Assembly: GCA_050250795.1 (NCBI GenBank)
Contig: JBFWNZ010000179.1
Coordinates: 1-7,495, forward strand
Length of the DNA: 7,495 bases
Origin: JBFWNZ01 sp050250795
GTDB lineage: Bacteria; Pseudomonadota; Alphaproteobacteria; UBA8366
Direction of reading: 5' to 3'
In this document: positions 1 through 5,624 of the stretch, piece after piece
Position numbering within the stretch: position 1 is the stretch's first letter
Layout of the letters: every line of letters starts with the position of its first letter
The notes under the pieces: generated by a model
Database searches by the model: none
Seen by the model: only the letters and a program-made list of their open reading frames with translations
What the model was told of the DNA's origin: nothing
Position numbers and translations under genes: made by a program

Positions 1-318
1 CCCTTCGCCGGTCTGAGCCTCGATCCAAGCGAGAAAGTCCGGGTTGCCGTCCGCAAGCGGCCAGGACACGACGCAGGGACAGGAATAGCTGTGCAGCGCC
101 TTCACCCGGTCGGTCAGGGCCGGCACAAGGTCGGCGCGCGTCTTGGCGATCAGGACCGCCTCGCCCTCTTCCTGCACCTTGCCCTCCCAGCGGAAGATCG
201 AGACGATCCCGCCCAGGACATTCGCACAGGCCGCCAGCCGCTCCTCGACCAGGGCGCGCCCGATGCGGCGGGCCGCATCGGCGTCGGGAGCGGTGACATA
301 GACGAAGCAAGCGGTCAT
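1..318 (-). CDS. cutA: CutA family divalent-cation tolerance protein, 3' end cut by the window edge
   Basis: The reverse strand reads 106 codons without a stop and runs off the left edge, close to the usual CutA length of roughly 105-115 residues. The product is a small soluble protein that in known relatives forms a trimer and is linked to copper or divalent-cation tolerance; its exact biochemical role is unsettled. Visible family traits are the N-terminal strand FVYVTAP (5-11), LAACANV (28-34), the SIFRWEGKVQEEGE stretch (40-53), an AKTRADL segment (58-64) and the C-terminal GNPDFLAWI (91-99). The start at 318 is preferred because GGAG lies 8 nt upstream; an in-frame ATG at 324 is only 2 nt from that GGAG. 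The family's usual Pro-Glu motif after the tyrosine near residue 78 reads SYSCPC here. It is divergent from the small ORF at 406. The family call is confident; metal handling is inferred from the family. Confidence 0.9.
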   Translation of the reverse strand, partial: MTACFVYVTAPDADAARRIGRALVEERLAACANVLGGIVSIFRWEGKVQEEGEAVLIAKTRADLVPALTDRVKALHSYSCPCVVSWPLADGNPDFLAWIEAQTGEG

Positions 319-343
319 GGGCATCGCTCCACGGGCGGGACGG

Positions 344-372
344 TTGGCCGGTCCGGCATTCTAGCCTACCAT
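344..372 (+). promoter_or_regulatory. Possible promoter of the 406-738 ORF, in the divergent gap with cutA
   Basis: In the 87-nt gap between cutA and the rightward ORF, TTGGCC (344-349) and TACCAT (367-372) are separated by 17 nt, a reasonable sigma-70-like pair ending 33 nt before the ATG at 406. On the opposite strand TAGAAT (363-358) could be a -10 for cutA, but I see no good -35 for it. These are pattern matches only. Confidence 0.3.
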
Positions 373-405
373 CCCCCGGCTTGGAGCGACGGCCGGGAGT
401 TTCCC

Positions 406-738
406 ATGCGATCGAACGGGACACGCGCAACCCAGCGACCGGCAGGCGGTCCGAGCCGGGCCCAGATCGCCTGGCTGCGGCGCGGCCTCGACCAGCCGGG
501 CGGCAAGCTGCCGTTGTTCGACCGCAACGGCCAGCGGGTCAGCGAGCGCATGGTCCGCGCCTGCGTCGAGCATGGCTGGGTTCAGCCGTGGTTCGACAAC
601 CCGATCAAGCCGGACTGGCTGGTCTGCAAACTGACCGCCGCCGGGCGTCGCCTCGCAGAAGGCGGCGGACAGGCTCAGGCCGCGGCGCCGACGATCTCCG
701 GGACCAGATTGTCGACCAGCACCGGCGTCTCGAAATAA
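406..738 (+). CDS. Small conserved-looking protein of unknown function, possibly winged-helix-like
   Basis: This is a 110-residue ORF starting at ATG 406, preceded by GGGAG about 6 nt upstream. An open frame extends upstream to 91, but that part is antisense to cutA and the ribosome site favours 406. I do not recognise a named family. Residues about 19-84 look like a folded domain: AQIAWLRRGLDQPGGKLPLF, then an Arg-rich helix (SERMVRACVEHGWVQPWF, 46-63), then KPDWLVCKLTAAGRRLAE (69-85). A 'KLT-AGR' ending is common in the last strand and helix of winged-helix proteins, so a DNA-binding role is possible but unproven. Residues from about 90 on are low-complexity Ala/Ser/Thr and lie in the 64-bp tail-to-tail overlap with the gene ending at 675, so the folded part is outside the overlap. 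No signal peptide or membrane segment is seen. Confidence 0.7.
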   Translation: MRSNGTRATQRPAGGPSRAQIAWLRRGLDQPGGKLPLFDRNGQRVSERMVRACVEHGWVQPWFDNPIKPDWLVCKLTAAGRRLAEGGGQAQAAAPTISGTRLSTSTGVSK

Positions 739-989
739 GTCACGGTGACGTTCGAATAGCGCGCCTTGAGATTGGCGATGGTCGCCTCCGAGAACCATGC
801 CTCGGCATCCGCCCGGTTCTCGAACAGGTAGCATCCGCCGCCCTTACCGGTCTCCGGATCGTGCAGATAATACTTGCGAATCAATCCCTTGGCGTCGCGA
901 TACTTCGGCGCTGTCTGACTGTAGCGGGCGGCGACATCGGCACGGCTCAGGCCCGCGGGCAGTTCGAAATTCACGAGTACGGTGATCAT
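675..989 (-). CDS. YdhR-like small dimeric alpha/beta-barrel protein (putative monooxygenase fold)
   Basis: This predicts a 104-residue soluble protein. It begins MITVLVNFELP and has GLIRKYYLHDPETGKGGGCY (35-54), then LFENRADAEAWF (55-66) and a closing strand VTVTYFET (81-88). This order of strand, helix, GL-RKY strand, GG-YLF strand, helix and strand matches the ferredoxin-like barrels of the YdhR / antibiotic-biosynthesis-monooxygenase group, which work as dimers and have uncertain substrates. The start at 989 is chosen over the upstream in-frame ATG at 1010 because GGGAGGATAGA directly precedes it, with the SD about 5 nt from the ATG. It lies 67 nt downstream of hpt on the same strand with no obvious terminator between, so read-through from hpt is plausible. 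The substrate cannot be inferred; enzymatic activity is not certain for this fold. Confidence 0.75.
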   Translation of the reverse strand: MITVLVNFELPAGLSRADVAARYSQTAPKYRDAKGLIRKYYLHDPETGKGGGCYLFENRADAEAWFSEATIANLKARYSNVTVTYFETPVLVDNLVPEIVGAAA

Positions 990-1056
990 TCTATCCTCCC
1001 GGTTCGGCATTCTTGGGTGCGTCTGCCGTCAGTCTGGCACGCAAGGCCCGGCAGGA

Positions 1057-1593
1057 TCAATCCGGGGTGCCCGGGCGTATCACGCCGATATAAGGCAGAT
1101 AGCGATAGTCCTCGGCGTAATCCAGGCCATAGCCGACCACGAACAGGTCCGGCACCGGAAAGCCGACGAAATCCGGATCGCGCGGCACGCGCCGGCGGCT
1201 CGGCTTGTGCAGCAACGCGCAACTGCGCACGACGGCGGGGCCCTGGGCGGCCAGAAGCCGCAGGGCGAAGTCCAGCGACAGCCCCGTATCGACAATGTCC
1301 TCGACGACCAGAACATGGCGTCCGGCAAGGTCGGTCGGCGGCTCGCCGATCAGGCGCACCTCCCCCGAGGTTTCGGTGCCCCGACCATAGCTTTGCAGCC
1401 GCACGAAGCCGATCTGGGGCCGGCCGCCGCGCCGGTACAGTGCCCGTGCCAGATCGGCCGCGAAGACGAAGCTGCCCTTCAGCACGGTCAGCAGCATCAG
1501 GTCGGGCGGCATCGCGGCCAGGATCTCGGCGGCGAGCGCGTCCAGACGCCCGGCCAAAGCCGTCTCACCGATCAGGACATCCGGTGCCGTCAT
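1057..1593 (-). CDS. hpt: Hypoxanthine phosphoribosyltransferase
   Basis: The enzyme salvages hypoxanthine (often guanine too) by transferring phosphoribose from PRPP to give IMP or GMP in the cytosol. The 178-residue product has the usual length. Diagnostic segments are VLKGSFVFAADL (37-48; the LKGS loop), the PRPP-binding loop VLVVEDIVDTGLS (94-106) with Glu98-Asp99, Lys130 in LLHKPSRR at the purine site, and DFVGFPVPDLFVVGYGLDY (141-159). The open frame extends upstream to 1707, but that part is antisense-free tRNA and terminator DNA, so it is not coding. ATG 1593 is preferred because GGGG lies 6 nt upstream; ATG 1599, two codons earlier, has that G-run immediately against it. An intrinsic terminator ends about 22 nt before the start codon, leaving no room for a promoter of its own after it. 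The YdhR-like gene follows on the same strand. Confidence 0.95.
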   Translation of the reverse strand: MTAPDVLIGETALAGRLDALAAEILAAMPPDLMLLTVLKGSFVFAADLARALYRRGGRPQIGFVRLQSYGRGTETSGEVRLIGEPPTDLAGRHVLVVEDIVDTGLSLDFALRLLAAQGPAVVRSCALLHKPSRRRVPRDPDFVGFPVPDLFVVGYGLDYAEDYRYLPYIGVIRPGTPD

Positions 1594-1614
1594 TTCCATC
1601 CCCGCTGCATCGCC

Positions 1615-1649
1615 AAGAAAAAGGGCGCGACCTGCTGGCCGCGCCCTTT
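1615..1649 (-). terminator. Intrinsic terminator after tRNA-Pro, directly upstream of hpt
   Basis: On the minus strand a perfect 10-bp stem (AAAGGGCGCG at 1649-1640 with CGCGCCCTTT at 1629-1620) encloses a 10-nt loop. It is followed by TTCTT, so the RNA shows five U at the end of the stem and tail, then C, then UU. This is a textbook factor-independent terminator about 20 nt beyond the tRNA 3' end. In the plus direction the tail is only TTT then CCC, so it is effectively one-way. Its closeness to the hpt ribosome site makes an attenuator role possible. Confidence 0.85.
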
Positions 1650-1668
1650 CCCGACGGATCGACGTCTT

Positions 1669-1745
1669 TGGTCGGAGCGGCGGGATTTGAACCCACGACC
1701 CCCACACCCCCAGTGTGATGCGCTACCAGGCTGCGCTACGCTCCG
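1669..1745 (-). tRNA. tRNA-Pro, anticodon GGG, with encoded CCA
   Basis: This is a complete 77-nt cloverleaf. The acceptor stem CGGAGCG pairs with CGCTCCG over 7 bp, the discriminator is A, and the genomic CCA follows at 1671-1669. The D-arm GCGC-AGCCTGGTA-GCGC is bacterial tRNA-Pro-like. The anticodon stem TCACA/TGTGG (with one U-G pair) holds the loop CTGGGGG, with anticodon GGG after the invariant T. The T-arm is GTGGG-TTCAAAT-CCCGC. It reads CCC and CCU proline codons, which are frequent in GC-rich genes. It lies between merR and hpt and has its own terminator. There is no sign that an element has integrated at its 3' end. Confidence 0.97.
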
Positions 1746-1770
1746 TCGGTCCCGTCGACCCAGCGGCCGC

Positions 1771-1799
1771 ACTCTAGCGGCGGTCGCCGCCGAGCGCAA
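1771..1799 (-). promoter_or_regulatory. Candidate tRNA-Pro promoter containing a GC palindrome
   Basis: Minus-strand TTGCGC (1799-1794) and TAGAGT (1776-1771) are separated by exactly 17 nt, and the -10 ends 25 nt before the mature tRNA 5' end at 1745. The spacer holds an inverted repeat, CGGCGG / CCGCCG around a 3-nt centre (1778-1792). That repeat could instead be a weak hairpin ending the merR transcript, although no U-tract follows it. Assignment is by pattern and spacing only. Confidence 0.4.
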
Positions 1800-1824
1800 A
1801 CGGCGGATACTCCATCCTGCGCCG

Positions 1825-2337
1825 TCAGTCCAGGCGTTGCGTCAGAAAGGCCCGCAATTCGACCAGTTCCGCCAGGATCGCCTCAAGTTCCGGCCGGTTG
1901 TCGGATGCCGTCTCCGCGATCTCCGGCGCAATGACCGGCATCTGGACCGCCGTCAGCATCCCGGACTCGTCGGGCGCGACCGGATCATCCTGCGCACGGT
2001 CCTCCGCCGCCACGGCCGCAGCGGCGCTCACGGCGCCTTCCACGACGGCGCGTACCCCGTTCTCGCGCAGCAGCCGCTGAACGCCCCGGATGGTGAAACC
2101 GTCGGTATAGAGCAGGTGGCGGATGCGGCGCAGCAGCCGCACATCCTCCGGCCGATAGTAGCGGCGGCCGCCGCCCCGCTTCATCGGACGGATCTGGTTG
2201 AACTTGGATTCCCAGAAACGCAGCACATGCTGCGGAACGTCGAGTTCCTCGGCCACCTCGCTGATCGTGCGAAACGCGGCAGCGGACTTGCCCTGCTGCC
2301 CCCTCGCCGGCTCGGTGGGGTCGGATGCGTCGTCCAT
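1825..2337 (-). CDS. MerR-family transcriptional regulator linked to ihfA
   Basis: This predicts a 170-residue cytosolic DNA-binding protein. Residues about 22-92 form a MerR-type winged helix-turn-helix: FRTISEVAEELDVPQHVLRF, then WESKF, a basic wing KRGGGRRYYRPEDV (53-66), and IRHLLYTDGFTIRGVQRLL (72-90). The middle (about 100-145) is Ala-rich, acidic and probably disordered. A C-terminal helix (PELEAILAELVELRAFLTQR, about 148-168) looks like a dimerisation helix. There is no cysteine in the protein, so it lacks the metal or redox ligands of classical MerR, CueR or SoxR proteins, and its effector is unknown. The start codon overlaps the ihfA stop by 1 nt (TGATG), with only a weak ribosome site, so translation is probably coupled to ihfA. 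The targets cannot be read from the sequence. Confidence 0.92.
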   Translation of the reverse strand: MDDASDPTEPARGQQGKSAAAFRTISEVAEELDVPQHVLRFWESKFNQIRPMKRGGGRRYYRPEDVRLLRRIRHLLYTDGFTIRGVQRLLRENGVRAVVEGAVSAAAAVAAEDRAQDDPVAPDESGMLTAVQMPVIAPEIAETASDNRPELEAILAELVELRAFLTQRLD

Positions 2338-2654
2338 CAGCGCCCGGCGGCGGACTTCGCCAAGCCGTCGTTGATCCGATTCTTCAGCACATGGCTGGGG
2401 CGGAAGACCAACACCCGCCGCGGCAGGATCGGCACCTCCTCGCCCGTCTTGGGATTACGCCCCACGCGCTGTCCCTTGCTGCGGACGAAGAAACTTCCGA
2501 AAGACGAAATCTTAACCATGTCGCCCTGCGCCAAGGCGTCGGCGATTTCCCCGAGAACCGATTCGACCAGATCGGCAGACTCGTTCCGCGACAGCCCGAC
2601 CTCCTGATAGACGGCCTCAGTCAGCTGCGCGCGCGTGACGGTCTTTCCCGCCAT
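2337..2654 (-). CDS. ihfA: Integration host factor subunit alpha
   Basis: This 105-residue protein is of the bacterial HU/IHF family. IhfA pairs with IhfB to bind and sharply bend DNA, helping nucleoid architecture, transcription and recombination. The N-terminal helices read TRAQLTEAVYQEVGLSRNES (7-26), with the dimer core DMVKISSFGSFFVRSKGQ (45-62). The beta-arm is RVGRNPKTGEEVPILPRRVL (63-82); its Pro68, in GRNPKTGE, matches the proline that intercalates into DNA. The opening (AGKTVTRAQL) and the arm sequence fit the alpha subunit better than HU or IhfB. A strong ribosome site, GGGGGAG, lies about 5 nt before ATG 2654. It has a good promoter candidate in the 107-nt gap after fabH, and merR follows with a 1-nt overlap. 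Confidence 0.96.
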   Translation of the reverse strand: MAGKTVTRAQLTEAVYQEVGLSRNESADLVESVLGEIADALAQGDMVKISSFGSFFVRSKGQRVGRNPKTGEEVPILPRRVLVFRPSHVLKNRINDGLAKSAAGR

Positions 2655-2684
2655 GGCACTCCCCCTTCTCCCCCTGTTGGCAAA

Positions 2685-2713
2685 ACGGTACCGCCCGGCC
2701 GAAATGCCGTCAA
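2685..2713 (-). promoter_or_regulatory. Candidate ihfA-merR promoter
   Basis: Minus-strand TTGACG (2713-2708) is followed after 17 nt by TACCGT (2690-2685). The -35 is close to the alphaproteobacterial housekeeping consensus and the spacing is ideal. The -10 ends 30 nt before the ihfA ATG, leaving room for a short leader with the strong ribosome site. This would let ihfA-merR be transcribed apart from plsX-fabH. Confidence 0.55.
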
Positions 2714-2761
2714 TTCAAAAGGGTTAGAACCTGCTGCGAAACCTTGGATGGAAGCTGTGCA

Positions 2762-3733
2762 CTACCAGCGCACCAGCGCGGAACCCCAGGTAAAGCCGCC
2801 GCCCATCACGGTCAGCGCGACCAGATGTCCCGGCTTCAACCGGCCGTCGCACACCGCCTGGGTCAGGGCCAGCGGCACGGTCGCAGCCGAGGTATTGGCC
2901 TGGCTGTCGACGGTCACGATGACCTTTTCTTCAGGAATTTCGAGGCGCTTCTGCATCGTGCTCATGATGCGGATATTGGCCTGATGCGGCACCAGCCAGT
3001 CGATGTCCGCGACCTTGAGGCCGTTCGTTTCCAGCGCCGTCTCCACCGCCTCGGCCATGCGGGTGACCGCATGACGATAGACCTCGCGCCCTTCCATCCG
3101 CAGGAAGCCGGTGGTGCGGGTGCTGGACGGGCCGCCATCGACATACAGAAGGTCGTAATGCCGGCCATCGGAGAAGACATGGGTCGACAGGACCCCGCGA
3201 TCGGTGTTGCGGCCCGGCTGCTCCTCGGCCTGCAGCAGCACCGCCCCTGCCCCGTCGCCGAACAGCACGCAGGTCGTGCGGTCGTTCCAATCGAGGATGC
3301 GGCTGAACACTTCCGCGCCGATCACCAGCGCCGTGCTGGCCTGTCCCAGCCGCAGCATGTTGTCGGCCATGGTCAGCGCATAGATGAAGCCGGAGCAGAC
3401 CGCCGCCACGTCGAAGGCCGCGCCGCGCGTCATGCCCAGCTTCGCCTGCACCCGCGCCGCCGTGGCCGGGAAGGTATTGTCCGGGGTCGCCGTCGCCAGC
3501 ACGATCAGATCGACATCGTCGGGCTTGAGCCCGCCCATCGCCAACGCCTCGCGCGCGGCATTCACGGCAAGGTCGGATGTCAGTTCGCCGTCCGCCGCGA
3601 TATGGCGCTGGCGGATGCCCGTGCGCTGACGCACCCAGTCGTCGGAGGTCTCGACGCGCTTCGCCAGTTCCTCGTTCGTCACCACCTGCTTCGGCAGGTA
3701 GGCCCCGCAACCGATGACGATGGATCGCCGCAT
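2762..3733 (-). CDS. fabH: Beta-ketoacyl-ACP synthase III
   Basis: FabH condenses acetyl-CoA (or another acyl-CoA) with malonyl-ACP to start type II fatty acid synthesis in the cytosol. The 323-residue length is normal. The catalytic triad is visible: Cys113 in DVAAVCSGFIYAL, His250 in WLVPHQANIRIM and Asn280 in SQANTSAATVPLAL. The C-terminal GGGFTWGSALVRW is also typical. The open frame reaches 3772, but ATG 3733 is chosen because the family begins RRSIVIGCGAYLP and the earlier part lies inside plsX. The start is 1 nt after the plsX stop (TGA-C-ATG) with only a weak ribosome site, so translation is probably coupled to plsX. Upstream plsX and downstream ihfA are the usual neighbours in alphaproteobacteria. 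Confidence 0.97.
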   Translation of the reverse strand: MRRSIVIGCGAYLPKQVVTNEELAKRVETSDDWVRQRTGIRQRHIAADGELTSDLAVNAAREALAMGGLKPDDVDLIVLATATPDNTFPATAARVQAKLGMTRGAAFDVAAVCSGFIYALTMADNMLRLGQASTALVIGAEVFSRILDWNDRTTCVLFGDGAGAVLLQAEEQPGRNTDRGVLSTHVFSDGRHYDLLYVDGGPSSTRTTGFLRMEGREVYRHAVTRMAEAVETALETNGLKVADIDWLVPHQANIRIMSTMQKRLEIPEEKVIVTVDSQANTSAATVPLALTQAVCDGRLKPGHLVALTVMGGGFTWGSALVRW

Positions 3734-3734
3734 G

Positions 3735-4781
3735 TCAGGACACTGCCGTCGACGGTGCAGGGCTCTCGACATTCATCCGTTCGAAATCGTGCCGGATCTT
3801 CTCGATGAAGCGCTGCGATGCCATGTCGACGCCGACTCCGATGGCGTTGGCGAAGCCGAAGGCGTCCGTGCCGCCATGGCTCTTGATGGAGATGCCGTTG
3901 AGCCCCAAGAGGATCGCCCCGTTGTAACGCCGCGGATCGATTCGCGCGCGCATGTTGTTCACCGCCCGCCGCGCCATCAGGAAACCCAGCTTGGCGATCA
4001 GGCTGTTGCCGATGGCCTGGCGCAGGAAAGCGACGGTCAGCTTCGCGGTGCCCTCGGCGGTCTTGAGCGCGATGTTGCCCGTGAAGCCGTCGGTCACGAT
4101 CACATCGACCGATCCGTTGGTAATATCGTCGCCTTCGACGAAGCCTTTGAACTCGAAAGGCAGCTTCGTCGTGCGCAGGATCGCCGCCGCCTCGCGCAAC
4201 TCGTCATGGCCCTTCTGATCCTCGACGCCGACATTCAGCAGCCCCACGGTCGGCTTGTGCAGGCCGAGGACCGTTCGCGCGAACACCTCGCCCATCACCG
4301 CGAACTGGACGAGATTGTTGGCGTCGCACTGGATGTTGGCGCCCAGATCGAGCATGCAGCTCTCGCCGCGCATGGTCGGAAAGAAGGATGCGATCGCCGG
4401 CCGGTCGATGCCCGTCAGCGTCTTCAGTACCATCTTCGACATCGCCATCAGCGCGCCGGTATTGCCCGCCGACACGACCGCGCTGGCTTCGCCGCTGCCG
4501 ACGGCATCGATGGCCAGCCGCATGCTGGACTGCCGGGCTGCGCGCAAGGCGATGGACGGCTTGTCCTCATTGCGGACAATCCCGTCGGTATGCCGAATGG
4601 TCGTCATCGCGGCCAGCGCCGGATATGCGGCAAGCAACGGCGCGACCTGCGCCTCGTCGCCGAACATCAGGAAGCGAATATCGGGAAACCGCTCGCGCGC
4701 CAGCGCAGCGCCATCGACGACCACGGCCGGGGCCCGGTCGCCGCCCATCGCATCAAGCGCAATGACTATCTGGTCTGGCAC
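3735..4781 (-). CDS. plsX: Phosphate acyltransferase PlsX
   Basis: PlsX makes acyl-phosphate from acyl-ACP and phosphate, supplying PlsY for the first acylation of glycerol-3-phosphate, at or near the inner membrane. The 348-residue length fits the family. The hallmark N-terminus IALDAMGGDRAP (7-18) is present. So are FGDE (41-44), SAGNTGALMA (about 104-113), the ASFFPTMRGESCMLDLGAN stretch (about 130-148) and DGFTGNIALKTAEG (about 231-244). The start is a GTG at 4781, 35 nt after the rpmF stop, with only a poor GAG-like ribosome site. It is supported mainly by the family's N-terminus lying immediately after it. The rpmF-plsX-fabH order is widely conserved. No promoter is obvious in the 35-nt gap, so expression with rpmF is likely. 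Confidence 0.96.
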   Translation of the reverse strand: MPDQIVIALDAMGGDRAPAVVVDGAALARERFPDIRFLMFGDEAQVAPLLAAYPALAAMTTIRHTDGIVRNEDKPSIALRAARQSSMRLAIDAVGSGEASAVVSAGNTGALMAMSKMVLKTLTGIDRPAIASFFPTMRGESCMLDLGANIQCDANNLVQFAVMGEVFARTVLGLHKPTVGLLNVGVEDQKGHDELREAAAILRTTKLPFEFKGFVEGDDITNGSVDVIVTDGFTGNIALKTAEGTAKLTVAFLRQAIGNSLIAKLGFLMARRAVNNMRARIDPRRYNGAILLGLNGISIKSHGGTDAFGFANAIGVGVDMASQRFIEKIRHDFERMNVESPAPSTAVS

Positions 4782-4816
4782 GGGTCGACCGGTCTCGTCC
4801 GAGGCGGGACGCGGCC

Positions 4817-4999
4817 TCAGTCGTCCTTCGCGGCGACGACCTCGCGCCCGTCATAGTGCCCGCAGGCACCGCAGACGTGGTGCGGAAGCTTCAACTCGCC
4901 GCAGTTCGAGCATTCCAGCGACGACGTCGCCTTCAACGCATCGTGCGCGCGCCGCATGTTCCGCCGCGAAGGCGACACCTTTCTCTTCGGAACGGCCAT
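4817..4999 (-). CDS. rpmF: 50S ribosomal protein L32
   Basis: This predicts a 60-residue basic protein of the large ribosomal subunit. The opening MAVPKRKVSPSRRNMRRAHD is the conserved L32 N-terminus that threads along 23S rRNA. It then has two CXXC pairs, Cys30-Cys33 and Cys43-Cys46, forming a zinc ribbon, so this is the cysteine-containing (C+) form rather than the zinc-free type induced under zinc limitation in some bacteria. ATG 4999 has an AG-rich GAGAGAAATAGG leader, with the SD-like GAGAG about 10 nt upstream. It follows DUF177 by 88 nt and precedes plsX by 35 nt. Confidence 0.97.
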   Translation of the reverse strand: MAVPKRKVSPSRRNMRRAHDALKATSSLECSNCGELKLPHHVCGACGHYDGREVVAAKDD

Positions 5000-5047
5000 G
5001 GCCTATTTCTCTCGTTGTCTTGGATAGAACTGTTGGATTGCGCGCTT

Positions 5048-5075
5048 CATATACAAGTTCAAACGATACGGCAAG
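5048..5075 (-). promoter_or_regulatory. Candidate rpmF promoter in an AT-rich gap
   Basis: The 88-nt gap between DUF177 and rpmF is clearly more AT-rich than its surroundings. On the minus strand CTTGCC (5075-5070) is followed after 16 nt by TATATG (5053-5048), about 48 nt before the rpmF ATG. The match is moderate. It would separate rpmF-plsX-fabH from the upstream chaperone-DUF177 pair. Confidence 0.4.
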
Positions 5076-5087
5076 CGAGCCGCCGAT

Positions 5088-5624
5088 TCATCTGTCCTTT
5101 TTGAGGCGATCCGCCAGGGCGGCAAAGGGATTGGGCTTGCCGGCCCGCTCGCCCACCGGATCGGCCGGCGCATAGGCCGCCGGTACTTCGGCGTCCGGCG
5201 CACGGGGATAGGGATCCAGAGCAAGCGCAAGAAGCTGGGCCACGAGTTCGCCCAGGTCGATGCGACCGTCCTCGATGGGCTCGGGGGGCTCTTCCTCGTC
5301 GAATCCGATCGTCACCTCGCGCTCCGGCTCCGCCGACGGACCGAACCGCAGATCCACCGCTTCCTCGATCTGCGCCGGAACCGGCGCCCAGCTCACGACA
5401 CAGGCCTGAGTCGCGGCGGCTGCGAACCGACCGAAGACGCGCAGCATCGGACCGCCCGCAATCGGCTTGAGCGTCAGGCGTGCCGTAAGCCGGTCCAGCG
5501 CCAGCAACTCAAAGCGCTCGGCCAGCGCCGCGCGTTCCGCGGCATTTGCCTCGATCTCGATGGTCTGTCCCGCCGGCGGCAGGTCCAGAACCGCAACCGG
5601 CCTGTGGAATTCGGGTGCCGTCAT
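5088..5624 (-). CDS. DUF177 (YceD-like) protein
   Basis: This predicts a 178-residue acidic cytosolic protein. Family traits are the central ATQACVVSWAPVPAQIEEAV (71-90) followed by DLRF, an acidic linker (about 108-119), GRIDLGELVAQLLALALDPY (120-139) and the ending NPFAALADRLKK (165-176). DUF177/YceD proteins are encoded next to rpmF in most bacteria. The plant homologues are linked to 23S rRNA accumulation, so a role in large-subunit assembly is a reasonable inference, not seen here. There is one cysteine (Cys75). The start ATG 5624 overlaps the upstream chaperone stop as ATGA, pointing to coupled translation. rpmF follows after an 88-nt gap with a possible promoter. Confidence 0.92.
   Translation of the reverse strand: MTAPEFHRPVAVLDLPPAGQTIEIEANAAERAALAERFELLALDRLTARLTLKPIAGGPMLRVFGRFAAAATQACVVSWAPVPAQIEEAVDLRFGPSAEPEREVTIGFDEEEPPEPIEDGRIDLGELVAQLLALALDPYPRAPDAEVPAAYAPADPVGERAGKPNPFAALADRLKKDR

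Noticed and set aside
879..891. Exact match to the IHF consensus (WATCAANNNNTTR)
   Set aside because: It lies within the YdhR-like coding sequence, away from any promoter. A single match in 7.5 kb can occur by chance.
990..1056. Possible terminator or small RNA between hpt and the YdhR-like gene
   Set aside because: The GTCTG motifs there are direct, not inverted, repeats; no hairpin with a U-tract is visible.
1594..1707. Upstream extension of the hpt reading frame
   Set aside because: It reads through the tRNA gene and terminator; the conserved enzyme begins near 1593 where a ribosome site is present.
1669..1745. tRNA gene as an integration site for a mobile element
   Set aside because: No integrase, no direct repeat of the tRNA 3' end and only housekeeping genes flank it.
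982..2607. Long plus-strand open frame of 541 codons, with others such as 381-1718, 2744-3808 and 3714-4856
   Set aside because: They run antisense to hpt, the tRNA, merR, ihfA, fabH and plsX. They are Arg/Pro/Gly-rich translations typical of reverse frames in GC-rich DNA, and show no recognisable domain.
2714..2745. Weak GGTT/AACC inverted repeat after fabH as a possible terminator
   Set aside because: The stem is only about 4 bp and no proper U-tract follows, so it is not convincing.
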